In this document: positions 47,344 through 59,141 of the stretch, in pieces
How the letters are laid out: each line of letters opens with the position of its first letter
Numbering within the stretch: position 1 is the first letter of the stretch
DNA from: Miscanthus floridulus
Lineage: Eukaryota > Streptophyta > Magnoliopsida > Poales > Poaceae
NCBI RefSeq assembly: GCF_019320115.1
Contig: NC_089587.1
Span: 89,546,939 to 89,610,938 of the forward strand
Direction of reading: 5' to 3'
Length of the DNA: 64,000 nt
The notes under the pieces: generated by a model
Seen by the model: the letters and a program-made list of their open reading frames with translations, nothing else
Database searches by the model: none
What the model was told of the DNA's origin: nothing
Position numbers and translations under genes: made by a program

Positions 47344-48742
47344 TGTCGGTGTTTCGAATAAACACCAACGAGTAAATTTGTGTTATTGTGCGTCTGACCC
47401 GGATGGTGTGTTAAAAGACACAAGGTTTATACTGGTTCGGGCAGAATGTCCCTACATCCAATTTATGGCTGTTGCTCGTGTTATTAGCACTGAAAAGTTC
47501 ATAGTAGGGGTAACAAACGGGCGAGAGAGAGACGGGTCCCAAGTCTCTTATGGAAAGGTCGACTAGACGCTGAGAGCTTGGTTGCTGCTCAGCTGTGTGT
47601 GATGTGATGCAGTGGTATGTGGAATTGATCCATCCCTCTAGTGGGGTGCCCTGTATTCCCTTTTATAGACTAAGGGGAAGCAGGGATTACAGATGGGAGA
47701 AACAAGAAAAACTAGAGGCAAATGAGGTCATTCGAAGGTGCCGGGTCTTCCTTTTCCTCTGAGCGAGCCCTGCTGACACGGACAGATGGTGCTAGGGATA
47801 GCTCCATGCTAGGGCGTCTGTCCGCTGATGATGCCATGCTCTGGCTTGATCAGCAAGTGGTCACGTCCCATTCCTGCCCCGGCGGGCGGTGCGACGGGAC
47901 AGGATGCTGATCTGTGACCCTATGGGGAGCAGTCGACGCAATGACCGTACGCTCGTACGGTAGACAATGCGAGTGTCCTCTAAGACCATAGTGGTTGTCA
48001 TATTCTTCCATCAAGATCTGTGTTCGAGGGCAAATGGCGGCGCTCACAACACTGTAAGACAAATGTCAGCACCAACAATACTGTTCAGGCTCTAACATAC
48101 CTGGAAGGGCTTAAAGCGCCCGTCTTGTCATATCCTGACGATACTTTCCTACAGACAGTGCAGGGTATGATCCTCGGTATTGTGGCTGACTTGAGTGTCC
48201 TTGCCTTATCTACAGCGCATAGTTATGAAGGAGCATCGCGCAGACTGTCGGGCGAGGCGGAGCCACCCCCCGAACGTCGAGCGAGGTGGAGTCTGCTCCC
48301 AGACGTCGACCGAGGTAGAGTCTGCCCTTCAGACATCGGACGAGGCAGGAGCCAGCCCCCGTATGTCAGGTGAGGCGGAGCTAGCCCCCAGACGTCGGGT
48401 GAGGCGGAGTCTGCCCTTAGACATCGAGCGAGGCGGAGTCTGCCCTCAGACGTCGAGCAAGGCGGAGTCTGCCCTCAGACGTCGGGCGAGGCGGAGTCTG
48501 CCCTAAGATGTCGGGTGAGGCGAAGCTAGCCCTCGGGGGTTGGGTGAGGCAGAGTTTGCCCTTAGATGTTGAGCAAGGCAGAGCCACCCCTCGGGAGTCA
48601 GCTTGAGGTGAGGGCCATGGTCTCGGTGGACGGACGAGGAGTGACTCAGCAAGCGGTGTAGTTGCGCTCTTGATCGCATGGATGAATCAACGTTTGATGA
48701 TCATTAGCTCCTCCTTGGGTACCCTAATATTGGTCCCCGACA
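47344..48742 (-). mobile_element. 3' LTR of the Tat-type element (1399 bp)
   Basis: On the minus strand it starts TGTCGGGGACCAATATTAGG and ends TTTATTCGAAACACCGACA, so it is bounded by TG and CA. The 48740s carry the family's typical U3 start. A 30-bp minisatellite lies within it. Immediately upstream on the minus strand is a G-rich polypurine-like tract. Confidence 0.85.
48246..48605. repeat. Minisatellite in LTR, about 30-bp unit x12
   Basis: Units of the form GTCG(G/A)GCGAGGCGGAGTCTG followed by CCCTCAGAC repeat about twelve times with point changes. The 103- and 117-codon open frames over this region only reflect the repeat. Confidence 0.88.
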
Positions 48743-48766
48743 GTAGCCCCCGAACCTCCGGGCGTT
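48743..48766 (-). promoter_or_regulatory. Polypurine tract before the 3' LTR
   Basis: On the minus strand the sequence next to the LTR reads CCGGAGGTTCGGGGGCTAC, purine-rich and directly abutting TGTCGGGG. This is the usual plus-strand priming site position. Confidence 0.65.
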
Positions 48767-49559
48767 TTGAGTAGAATTGCCTGGGTGAATTTTTGACTTG
48801 CCAGTGGGTGCACGCGAGCGCACCCGGTGGGTGTAGCCCCTGAGCCCGTGGAGGAGTAGGATACTCCTTCGGAGGGTGTTCCAAAAGAGAGGATTTTGAG
48901 AGCCCTGGCCCTCTATTGTTGCCCACGGTGTGCCTTGAAGATGGTGATTTCTTCTTCACTGAGGGTGGACCCTTCGTGGGTATGGTCATGAGATTTGGTG
49001 ATTGTTTAGCCAAATAGCTCAATTGGGATCCTGGTATCCCGTTCACGGGGATCCTAGTCAAGGTTAGCCCGATTGAGACTCGATCGTGGGCCGAGACTCC
49101 CATGAAGCTTGTGCGCCTAAGTTTTGGCTGATCATGGGCCCATCCTTTGTCATAAGGGTGCCTTGGGACAGCCATCGAAACCGTTGATGGGCCTAGCCCT
49201 CGAACTCCTAGGCCTAGCCTGGCCTGGAGGAATGCTTTTTGACCCGTATCCCTTTTGTTGGTAAAGAGTCATGGCTGCCCGTGGAGGCGAATCGTTCGGC
49301 GTTACTTCGGAGGGAAAGGATAGGGATTGGGGCCGCATATCCCTGCGACTGTGACTGTGGTGGCAGACTATGGCTAGGTGCAGAGATCTAGGTGGATGGT
49401 TGCCTTCCTTGCATCCATCGCCCCTATAAAACCAAAGGGTTCACCCCTAGGGTTTCGTACTTTGCCTCCTTGCCTTTGCATCTACAACCTCCATCGCCAA
49501 TCGCCTAAGCCTCCCACATCCACGTCTTAGCCATCAGTTGAATTCGCATCCACCCACCC

Positions 49560-52500
49560 CAATCCTCCAATGGAACCATGGTGCCACTCCTGATATCACC
49601 CTCGTAGAGCCTAGAGGGCCTCGTTCACCGCAGTCTTCTTTGCGCATGGACTGCCATCGAGGAGTGGTGGCTGCCTGGCGGTGAGGACACTGCCGTCGCC
49701 ACTCGACTGGCTACATCATGTCCTTTCGCTCACTTCCATGAGCGGGGATTCACCACCTTCGCCCACAAGTTTCTTTGGGGATTGCTGCACTACTACAAGG
49801 TAGAGCTTGCCACACCTTAATTCCCAATGGAATCCAACACATTACAGTCGTTCATCGCCTTGTGTGAGGGGTTCCTAGGGATTAGCCCCCACTTCGATCT
49901 ATGGCTGGTACTTCTTTGCCGTCACCCTACTGAAGAAGCGGGAGAAGAAGTAGGAGCTGAACGTGCTGATGGGATGTGCCAGGCATTCAACTCTACAACA
50001 ACCTAGGTCAGCAAGTACCCACCTGATGCATCTATCGACCTCCAACAAGGGGTGGCATTCGCATTGGTTCTACATCAAGAACGACGTAGCCACCCCCTTG
50101 CCTAGAGTTCATCGGGCACCTCATCGAAGAGTTCCTAGAATCATGTAGGAAGTGGGGTCCCGGAGAAAGACAAGAAAATAATCTAGGACCATCTCACCGC
50201 TATCTGAATCCTGAAGGAGAGGGGCGTGAAGGGATTAGGGATAATCGGTGCCTACCACACGCGGAGGGTGGCACCGCTGATGGGGCGTGCGCTTCCCCTG
50301 CACATGATGGTGCCTAGGGAGCGCTCTCCCCCTCTGAAGTGGTGCATCATATCAAGGAGGCAATGGAGCCTCTAGTGGGATGACGCCGGCACTGTCCCCA
50401 AGTTTGTGTATCTGGTGCCGGGGCACCCCCCAATGCGAGCGAAACTAGGATACATCGTCTTTGTATGTTTTCTTTCCTCATACCTCCTTTTCGATTGAAC
50501 TCCCAACCTCTTGATGCTGATATTGAGATTGGAGGACCAACCGAAGAAACTCGTCTTTATGGAATCACCTAGGCTCCATTGTCGAAGGATCTGGCCAGTG
50601 ATAGCGACCAACCACGCCGAGGCCGAGCGGCAGCAGAAGGCAAAGGAGGACGAGAGGAGGAAGAAGCAGTAGAAGCCATGGGCATGGGAGCGAGAGGAGG
50701 ACATGGACAGTGATTGATGATGATGAGGTAGTTGCCAACACCGAGTGGGATGACCTGGAGAGCAAGGATACAGTTGACAGGTATCCACTCATCCATGCTG
50801 ACAGGTATCCACCCTTCCTGCTCAACAGCAAGGGAAGGTGCATCCATGAGGGCAGAGGAGGTGGGCCTGAACCATCGGCCTGCCCTCAGAACCATCAGGG
50901 GATGGGTGGATCTGAAGCCACGCCTGAAGGTGCCAGTGGAGGGGAGTGGCCCCGCCGCTGTGCCTTAATAGCCAGTAGGGGCGGGCGGATCTGCCGCCTC
51001 GCCCGAGGTGTCGACGAAGTGGGTGGCTCTATCATCGTGCCCCCGAATGCAAGGGAGGCGAGCCCCTCTGCCCGGGAGCAGGGGCAGGCTCAAAATGGCC
51101 CTACCTCGAGAGGTGGAACAAGGACCTAGGGGTTCATCCCCCAAACATATCCTCCATCTAACAGCGCCGATGTAAGTCATTGACTCCTTAGTTTTCTCTA
51201 TTTTCTCTATTTTTAGCGTGACTGACGCCCTTTGTTTCTTGCAGCATCCTAAGATGGGGTATTTCTTTGGCGCTGACACCTAAGAAGAGCGTCACCATTC
51301 AGGCGAGACAGTGGCCATCGCCCATTGTTGCTCTTGTTTTGGGCAGAAGCGAAGCCAGCGTCATAACCTCATCGGTTGGTCAGGCATCGCCCATAGTGGT
51401 GCCCATGCCCTCAGCGGGTCAAGCGAATGTTGGGGCTAAAGGAGCGCCCTCGGAGGTCGCCGAGCAACCAGCGATGGAGGCAATTCCGCTGCCGACGTTG
51501 GAGCAGACAGAGCCGCCGCTTGCGCTTGTGGTGGGCATGACGCCGCTGGTCGAGGCCCCACCGATGTAAGTGGAGGTGGCTACAACTGTGACAAGCCAGG
51601 CATAGTCGGACGCAGCCATGGTGGTGCCCAAGGATGCGGCACGATCCGTGCCACCAGCAGCCCAAGTGATGGTGCTCGATGTGGGCCGGACGGAGAGGGA
51701 CACAGGCCGAGGGGTCCCTGGGCATCAGTGGCAGTGGTGGAGAGGGTCAGCGGGGGTTGCCCTTGGCCCTAACATTGGGGGCAGCTACTCGCCTATGCAG
51801 GGTGAGCCACTGTTCTAGTGGATGGATCTGTGAGACTAGATGTTGATACTCTTCTTGCTCGATGATGCTACTGAGAGCATAGAGCGGGAGAGTCTTAACG
51901 AGGGGATCTCGACCATGCTAGAAGCTCTAAACCAGGCTAGGGGTGTCCTACGTGACGTTGTTGTTCCTACTAGCTGGGTATTCACTTAATCTCTCCTCTT
52001 CGCTTTCTTCTTTCTTCATATATTTTTGTGTTCTAACTTTGATCTTCTTTCAGTCCCTAATTGCTCGTAGCCGGGAGAAATCTTGGTTCCTTTGTGAGCA
52101 GAAGGAGAAATGGGACCGCTTCGCCAAAGAGGCCCAGCTGCGTGGGGATGTGAGTGCCCAGCTTGCTGTCGCCCAACAGAGGGTGGCTGAGCTGACTCCT
52201 TTGGCCAAGGAGGCAACCAGTCTCTGGCTACGGGAGGCTGAGGCCCATTGGGAGCAGAGGAGGCCAAGAAGGCGTTTGAGGAACTATCGGTGAGGGTGTG
52301 GTAGGATGAAGATGGGCCGCTAGAATCTGGAAGGAGTGAGACAAGCTGCTCTAGAGGGACATCAAGGCCTGCTAGCAAATCCTCGACCTCTTGGCCAAGG
52401 TGGAGAAGGAGTGGGAGCTCAACCTAGGAGCCGAGGAGAGGTCCACGGCCTTGTAGCAGAGGGCAAACCTAGATGTCGAGGCAGTTGCCCGGCTACTGAA

Positions 52501-53056
52501 GGAGCGAGATGAGCTATGCCAGACTATGAACAAGCTCTGCTCATAGCGCGGCGTGGCCCACGGGTAGCGTGACTAGGTCATCTGAGAGCGTGATGAGGCA
52601 CAGCAGAGGATTGGCTCCCTCTAGGCCAAGCTCGGAACTATGATGACCCAGATGCTAGAGGCCAAGAGCATCTTCGTTGGGCTAGCCACAGAGCTTACTG
52701 AAGCATGGAGGAGTCTTCAGGCTGAGAGCGATGAGCATGATCTCCTGTGTGCTACCCTCGGAGTGGTCTACAATGACCTAGAGGTGGCGCGACAGGAGGG
52801 GACAAGCTCGCTTATGGCCTATGCCATAGATATCATGGCGCGGGGGCTCTGGCTTGAGAGGGAAGCTCTTCGCTCTAGGATCACCCAAGCCTTCGCCATC
52901 GCCTGCTCTCACTATGCGAACATTATTGACTTGGAGACAATGAGCCTTGGCTTCACGCCTGGCTACGTAGCCTCCGAGCTAGATGAGATAGAGACGGTGG
53001 TGGTTCCTCTCGTACAGAACCTAGTGGATAAAGTTGAAGACATAGTTCTCCCCTAG
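49560..53056 (+). pseudogene. Antisense extra ORF of the Tat element ('putative gypsy type transposon', PF04195-like)
   Basis: Encoded on the plus strand, opposite to pol. Near 49640-50150 fragments in shifting frames read CPFAHFHERGFTTFAHKFLW, FIALCEGFLGISPHFDLWL and STSNKGWHSHWFYIKND, typical of the N-terminal domain of this family. A low-complexity Ala/Pro/Val region follows (50700-51800). A coiled-coil part comes next (52060-52290, 52640 on), ending with TSSLMAYAIDIMARGLWLER, YANIIDLETMSLGFTPGYVA and PLVQNLVDKVEDIVLP, then a stop at 53054. Many stops and frame shifts make it non-functional. The role of the family is unknown. Confidence 0.75.
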
Positions 53057-55568
53057 AGGGGATAGCTAGTTAAATAGGTTGGGTGAATTCGGATGAACGT
53101 CATTGTACTCTATGGACAATCACCGATCCTTATGTATCACAAGAACAAATTCATAACTTTGTTATTTTGTTTTATTTGATTGACTTTGTTTCCTTCCCTT
53201 TTTGTATGTGAAAAGAGAAGGCTCACGTATTTTGACCCTTCTATTCGTTAAGACCATAGGGCCCGAGGTGTAAGGGGAGAACTTCAATCACTGTAAGCAC
53301 TCGGTTTTAAAGAACAAAACTAGATACACACCATATGTGAAGCCCAAGAAGTCAAATCTCACATATAGCTACAAATAAGGGTAATATCATAAGACAATGC
53401 TTATTACATAGCGTATTAGTATAAAGAATACAACCGCAGAGTATGGACAACTCCGATCTTCAGGAGCAGACTCCACTTCCACATGGACAACTGACTGGTT
53501 GATCACAAGCCTAATTCCTCCAAACTCTAACAATCTGGTACCCATCCTGAGATTTTTCCAAAGATTTTTAAAAAAATAAAACAAGTATAAGTACATGTCG
53601 TACTCAACAAATATAACATGGGGTTCACTGAGGCTCAAAAGGCTGACACGGGTTTAACTGCGATTAGCTTTTAATGGTCACAATTTTAGCATAGGAGTAG
53701 CAACAAATTTATCTCAAGCCCATATAAACACATGATCAGGTAAACATGAATAATGAACAACATAAACAGTAATCATTAGTGTGCATCTTCATCATCGGTA
53801 TCATCCAGTGTTCTTCATCATTAACCATTATTGATCATCTATTCCGTAAATGTTCTAAGGCAGCTCGTGACCATGAGCATGATTGATATACCCGTTTTAC
53901 ACTCTGCAGAGGTTGTACACTTTCACTGTGAGTCGTGATTTACCCTTTCGCCCGAGGTAGCTAATCTCTTGACCCACTTCCTAAGGAAGGTCGGCAGGGT
54001 TCACCATGAAGCCTTTCAAAGGTTTCGTCTCATAAGCTAGGGCCATTAAATTCACTCGACAAATAGATGTAGAGCCCCCCTTCCTGATGGCACAATGATG
54101 TGTAGCCTATACACAAGGGGACAAAGGACGCACTATACCCAATTCAGGAAGCCATTCTTATGCTAATAAAGGTAACCACAACCAAGCTAGAAAAGGTTCT
54201 TATACTAAGCTAAAGCCTAGAGCCTATATAGCCCTCATAGTTGTATTATAAGTTCCGGAATGATCACTTATAGATAAGTCCTTAGAGGAGAGGAATCTAG
54301 AGCACCATAAAAATAGTCTAATGCTCTAGCCCCCTTGATTCCATGTTGCTAAAAAGCATCTTTTAATGTTTATTGCATATTCCATTAGTCAAGTTATAAG
54401 ATCATAGTTTCAGTTGAGCACTAGCATCATACTAACCAATGCAATACCCCATAGGTATCAAGGCACAAGGTAACAAAGCACTAGGAAATCCTTAGTGATA
54501 GTCAAGGTAGACACATGCAATATGAATTAAATGGTTAAAGGTATATAGGACAACAAGAAAGATCCCATGCTATACTTGCCTTAAACACTGATCCTTTGGT
54601 AAGCTTTAATCTTCAACGTTCTTCTTCTTCTTGATCACCATGTATATCTTCACCGACTAGACGTAATCATAAAGCACCACACAAGCATCCATACCATCAT
54701 ACATGAAGCAAACAATAGAACTAAATCAGAACAGTACATCAATCATAGAAAAATAAGTGAAAGAGTTTGAAATACTGATTCTACGCATCGCTATGAACAC
54801 ACAGACGCGAGAGGCACGCTAATCGAAGCTACGGTTTGAAAGAAACGACTACCAAAAGATCTACTCATAAAGAAAATATAAAACTATAAGCTTCATGTGT
54901 TTTAATTATATAAAAACATATATAAGATATTTTATAGATAATATAAATTAAGTCAAGTTTAAGTTTGAATTATAATACTAAAGTAAAACAAATTATATTT
55001 TATTTATAAAACCCAATTGCATAATTATTATTCAAATTAGAGCTTAAACCATGAAATTCTAGAAATAGTGACATGGTAACCACTATTACTAACGCGTAGA
55101 TCTTGTCACTATGAATCTAACGCAACTTGAATGAGCTAAAACAGAGTTAAAACGTAGAAGATATGATTTAAATAAGATTTCCTTTAATAAAATAATAGAT
55201 TAAATCTAACCTTGAATTTTAAAAGTTGAAAACATACTTAACAGTAGTATGAACATGTGGATTATGAAATTATGAGCCTAACGCAAGTTGAACGGGTCAA
55301 ATCGGAGTTAAAACGGAGAAGTTGTGGCTAAAACAAAATCAGTGGCAATCTGTAAATAGCTGAAAACATATTTTAGACTTAACCGAAACAAAATACGCTT
55401 TCAAAAGAAGAAAACAAAATCTGAAAAGTCATTTTGGATTGTGGGTTAAGTCTCAAGTATTTATAAGGGGTTTTTTTTGTAAATCTATCTACAAAGAGGT
55501 ATGGTTGAATATCGGCCGTTGGAACAGATGCAGGCGGCTAGGATTCGATGGGGAAGGGAGAGGGAGGA

Positions 55569-57918
55569 CCAAATTTTTTACTTTTAGCCCTTTTTTTGAA
55601 AGTTTCTCACAAATAGACCCCTGGCAGAAAAAATTCAGAAAATGGACCCTTAGCTCGGCGCCATCGACGCTGGCGCCGAGCTAACACGTCTCGGCGCCAG
55701 CGTCCCTGGCACCGAGCTCTTAGGCGCGAAGTAGACGTGATGGTGATATGGTAGGCAGCTCGGCGCCGAGCTCGGCACCGTGGATCATGGCGCCGAGCTC
55801 GGCGCCATGGTTGCTGGTGCCGAGCTGTCTATCATGTACCCCAACCATGATCATGATGGGAGGCTAGGACTGGGAGTGGGAGCAACAACAGCAGCCATGG
55901 AGCCAGGTAGCCTTTCCTGTTCCTGCATGTGATGGTCTCTGACTGCGCGCCTTTCTTGTCGGCTTTGGCCACCCATGGACTCCAAAAAAAGCAAAAAAAA
56001 TAGAGTAGAGCCAGTAGAGCCAGCTAGACAAGATATGACTCCTACACTAGTAGCAGACGATGAAGATCTTGTACCTTGGAATTCATGAAAGCCACGCACC
56101 ATCCACGTCGATCAAAGCTGCTGCATCCCTGCATTGCATGCCTTGCAGCTACACTGCACTACATGCAGGCAGAAGAGTATAGTTACATGCGTGCTTTTAT
56201 TTTTTTCAACGTAAGCGATCGAAGAACATGCAGCTGTAGCGCTTTGCTTACATGCATGCTTCTCTTTCCATTTGAGAGAAAGAGAGGGAGACGGCTCATT
56301 AGTCATTAGGCCACGCACGTATGCATCGCACCTTGCTGCTAGTGAAAGACGACATATCTTTCTAAATTCCTAGTATTCCTTCCGTCCTAGAAAAAATGCA
56401 ATTTTAACGTAGTGTCATGTTTTAATATCTTAAATTTGACAAACTAAAAATAAGAAGTATCAATATTTATGATATCAAATAAATACTATTAGATTAATTA
56501 TGAAATGTATTTTTATAATAATTGATTTGAAATCATAAATATGAATATTATTTGTTAAAAACTTAATTAAACATGAACCACTTTAACCAATACTAGTTGC
56601 ATTTTCTTAACGGAGTGCTAATAGTTTCTTGCATTATGAGTGTTAACGATACTAGTATCTAGGAGTACGTGCAAAGCGCTTGTTGTCCTAGGAGTACTAT
56701 CAAGTAGTACTAGTTGTTCGGTAGTTGACGCCAAAACTAACTGATCCCTTCATTCACTGGAGACTTTAATTTAACTAGTGGCCATGCACCAGTGACACAT
56801 GTGCGTGTCTCTACGAAAAGACATATTTATCTCTATGAAAAGGCATATTCATATCTAAACATGTGATGAAAATCACTCCTATGACATCAAGGACCAAGCA
56901 TTACATGTGCGGAGCACACATGTTTGTGGTTATGATAATCAATAATATATTACATTATTGTATATTATTACAAGCAATATATATTAGCTCGACAAATATA
57001 GTACCAGAAAAAAGCAACAATACTTATTTTATTTGCTAGCATAATAATACTTGCCAATTAATTTTAAAGATCCTAAATAAAAAATCATTATTCTCCTCAT
57101 AGTAACCACTGCTCTCACCTTGAATCTCTCAGGACTTTTCAGAGCACTGACCTACTACTACACTGATCGGTGTTGTGTGTTAATAATTACTAAGCAAGGT
57201 GGATTAACAAACACCGAGTACTACTTGATAGTACTCCTTCCTGCTACATAAAATAAAGTGATCTTGTTGTGCATGCTTTGAGACTGATGAAAAAAGTCGA
57301 TCGCTTGCGTTGAAAAAAAAGAAAGCATGCATGTAACTGTACTCTTCTGCCTACATGCAGTGCAACAGCAAGGCATGCAATGCAGGGATGCGACAGCTTT
57401 GATCGACGCGAACGGTGCGTGGCTTTTGCAAATTCCAAGGTACAAGATCTTCATCGTCTGCTGCTAGTGTAGGAGTCGTATCTCGGCTACCTGGCTCTAC
57501 TGGCTCTACTCTATTTTTTTGCTTTTTTGGAGTCCATGGGTGGCCAAAGCCGATAGGAAAGGTGCGCAGTCAGAGACCATCACATCTAGGAACAGGAAAG
57601 GCTACCTGGCTCCATGGCTACTGCTGTTGCTCCCACTCCTAGTCCCAGCCTCCCATCATGATCATGGCCAGGGTACATGACAGACAGCTTGGCACCGAGC
57701 TCGGCGCCAGGGTTGCTGGCGTCGAGCTACCTACCATGTCACCGCCACGTCTGCTTCACATCTAAGAGCTCGGCGCCAGGGACGCTGGCGCCGAGACGTG
57801 TTAGCTCGGCGCCAGCATCGATGGCGTCGAGCTAAGGGTCCATTTTCTGAATTCTTTCCACCAGGGGTCTATTTGTGAGAAACTTTTGAAAAAAGGGCTA
57901 AAAAGTAAAAAATTCAAG
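55569..57918. mobile_element. Long-inverted-repeat (MULE-like or foldback) element, 2.35 kb
   Basis: Arms of about 620 bp (55569-56200 and 57325-57918) are inverted copies, with matching CTTTTAGCCCTTTTTT, GTCTCTGACTGCGC and ATGGACTCCAAAAAAGC. Both arms contain a cluster of CTCGGCGCC and its reverse. The 9-bp direct repeat GAGGGAGGA at 55560-55568 and 57919-57927 fits a Mutator-type target duplication. The spacer has no transposase. Which class it belongs to is uncertain. Confidence 0.75.
56373..56620. mobile_element. Stowaway-like MITE in the spacer of the inverted-repeat element
   Basis: Left end TATTCCTTCCGTCCTAGAAA and reversed right end TAGCACTCCGTTAAGAAAAT are degenerate Stowaway ends with TGCAA following. 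TA is present at both borders. The interior is AT-rich with a paired GATATCAAA/TGATTTGAAATC-type stem. Confidence 0.6.
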
Positions 57919-59141
57919 GAGGGAGGAGGCTACCGGCTGGAACAGTGGCCGGCACGGTGGTGCACCATGGCCGGCAAAGGGAGCTCGGCGGCGAACATAG
58001 GAAACGAACTACCGACCACGGGAAAATAAACGGGGAACACTAGGAGATGGAGAAAGAGATTGCGAACTCACCTTGGGCAACTACACGGCCAGAGATGGCT
58101 CAAAGATGGCGCATGGCTTGACGGCGTCGATGGTAGACGGTGGCGCTAGGTGGCGGTGCGGCTGTGGGTGCTCAGGCGAGGGCGGTGCGAGATAGGGCGC
58201 GGGGTAGGCTACATGTTGTGGGAGCTCTCTATTTATGGGACCGACTGCTTGGCGTGCACGGCAACGACGTGGGGCAGGGCGTGTGTGGACACTCGAGCAG
58301 TGGCGGTGGTAGAGTCTGTCTCGAGTACGAGTGGAAGGAGAGGGACAGAGCTGATAGGGTGGCCCCACCTATCAGCATCAGTGAGAATGGGGCCGAAGTG
58401 ACAGAGAGGGCGGGGCGCTCGACAGCAGGGTCTTGTTGGGCTAGCGCTCGGCTGGGCCACTGTGGAGCGGAAGCAGGAGATGGGCCGAGACAGAGTAGGC
58501 GTGGGAGGGAGGTCGAGCTAGAAGCAGGTCGACTGGACCAGCGCGGTAGTAGCTGGAGTAGGCCAGCACGGGAAAAAAGAAAAATGGCCACGCGGATTAA
58601 GCCTGCGGTGGAGAAGGGAGAAAAGGTGGGGAGAATAGGCCGATTGGGCTGAGCAGGGTCCCGGGCCAGCTGGGCCGAGCAGGGTCCCGAGCCAGGAATG
58701 AGAAAAGGAGATTTTTTCCAATTTCCAACTTTTTTTCCTATTTCATTTTCAAAACCAAATTCGAACATGACCAAAGTCAAATTCAAATGGGATTTCAAAC
58801 ACACTTTTCAATTCAAGTAAAAAGAGGAATTTTAGTAAGTTTTCCAAAAAATAAATTTTACAACTTTTTAAATGCTCTTATTTTTCTGTTATTTTATTTC
58901 AAAGCCATTTTTAATTTTAGTTACAAAAGAAATTTAAACCATTTTAAATTTTAAATCAAAACCACTCAACCAAATAAACCAAATGCAAGGGCATGTATGC
59001 TCAAACATGTTGCTAAGCCTTATGATGAATTTTAATTAAATAAAAAATTTTATTTTCCTATATTTTATGAGCACAAAAATTCCAACTTAAATCTTTTTAG
59101 CTCTATTTCCAAAAATTCAAAATTTGGGGTGTTACAATCAC

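Larger units (their letters stand above)
53292..59136 (-). mobile_element. Tekay/Del-type gypsy solo LTR, about 3.5 kb plus a nested insertion
   Basis: On the minus strand it starts TGTAACACCCCAAATTTTGA and ends GAGTGCTTACA. ATCAC flanks it at 53287-53291 and 59137-59141 (5-bp TSD). The inside holds familiar Tekay-type LTR sequence (ACCCTTTCGCCCGAGGTAGC, ACCCACTTCCTAAGGAAGGT). No second LTR, gag or pol is seen. Without the nested element it measures 3.49 kb, right for one LTR of this clade. It therefore looks like the product of LTR-LTR recombination. Confidence 0.8.

Noticed and set aside
48020..48506. Two frames encoding Arg-rich repeats
   Set aside because: They are the translation of the 30-bp LTR minisatellite.
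58081..58804. Minus- and plus-strand frames of 95-191 codons
   Set aside because: They lie inside the Tekay-type solo LTR and show no domain. GC-rich LTR sequence is a sufficient cause.
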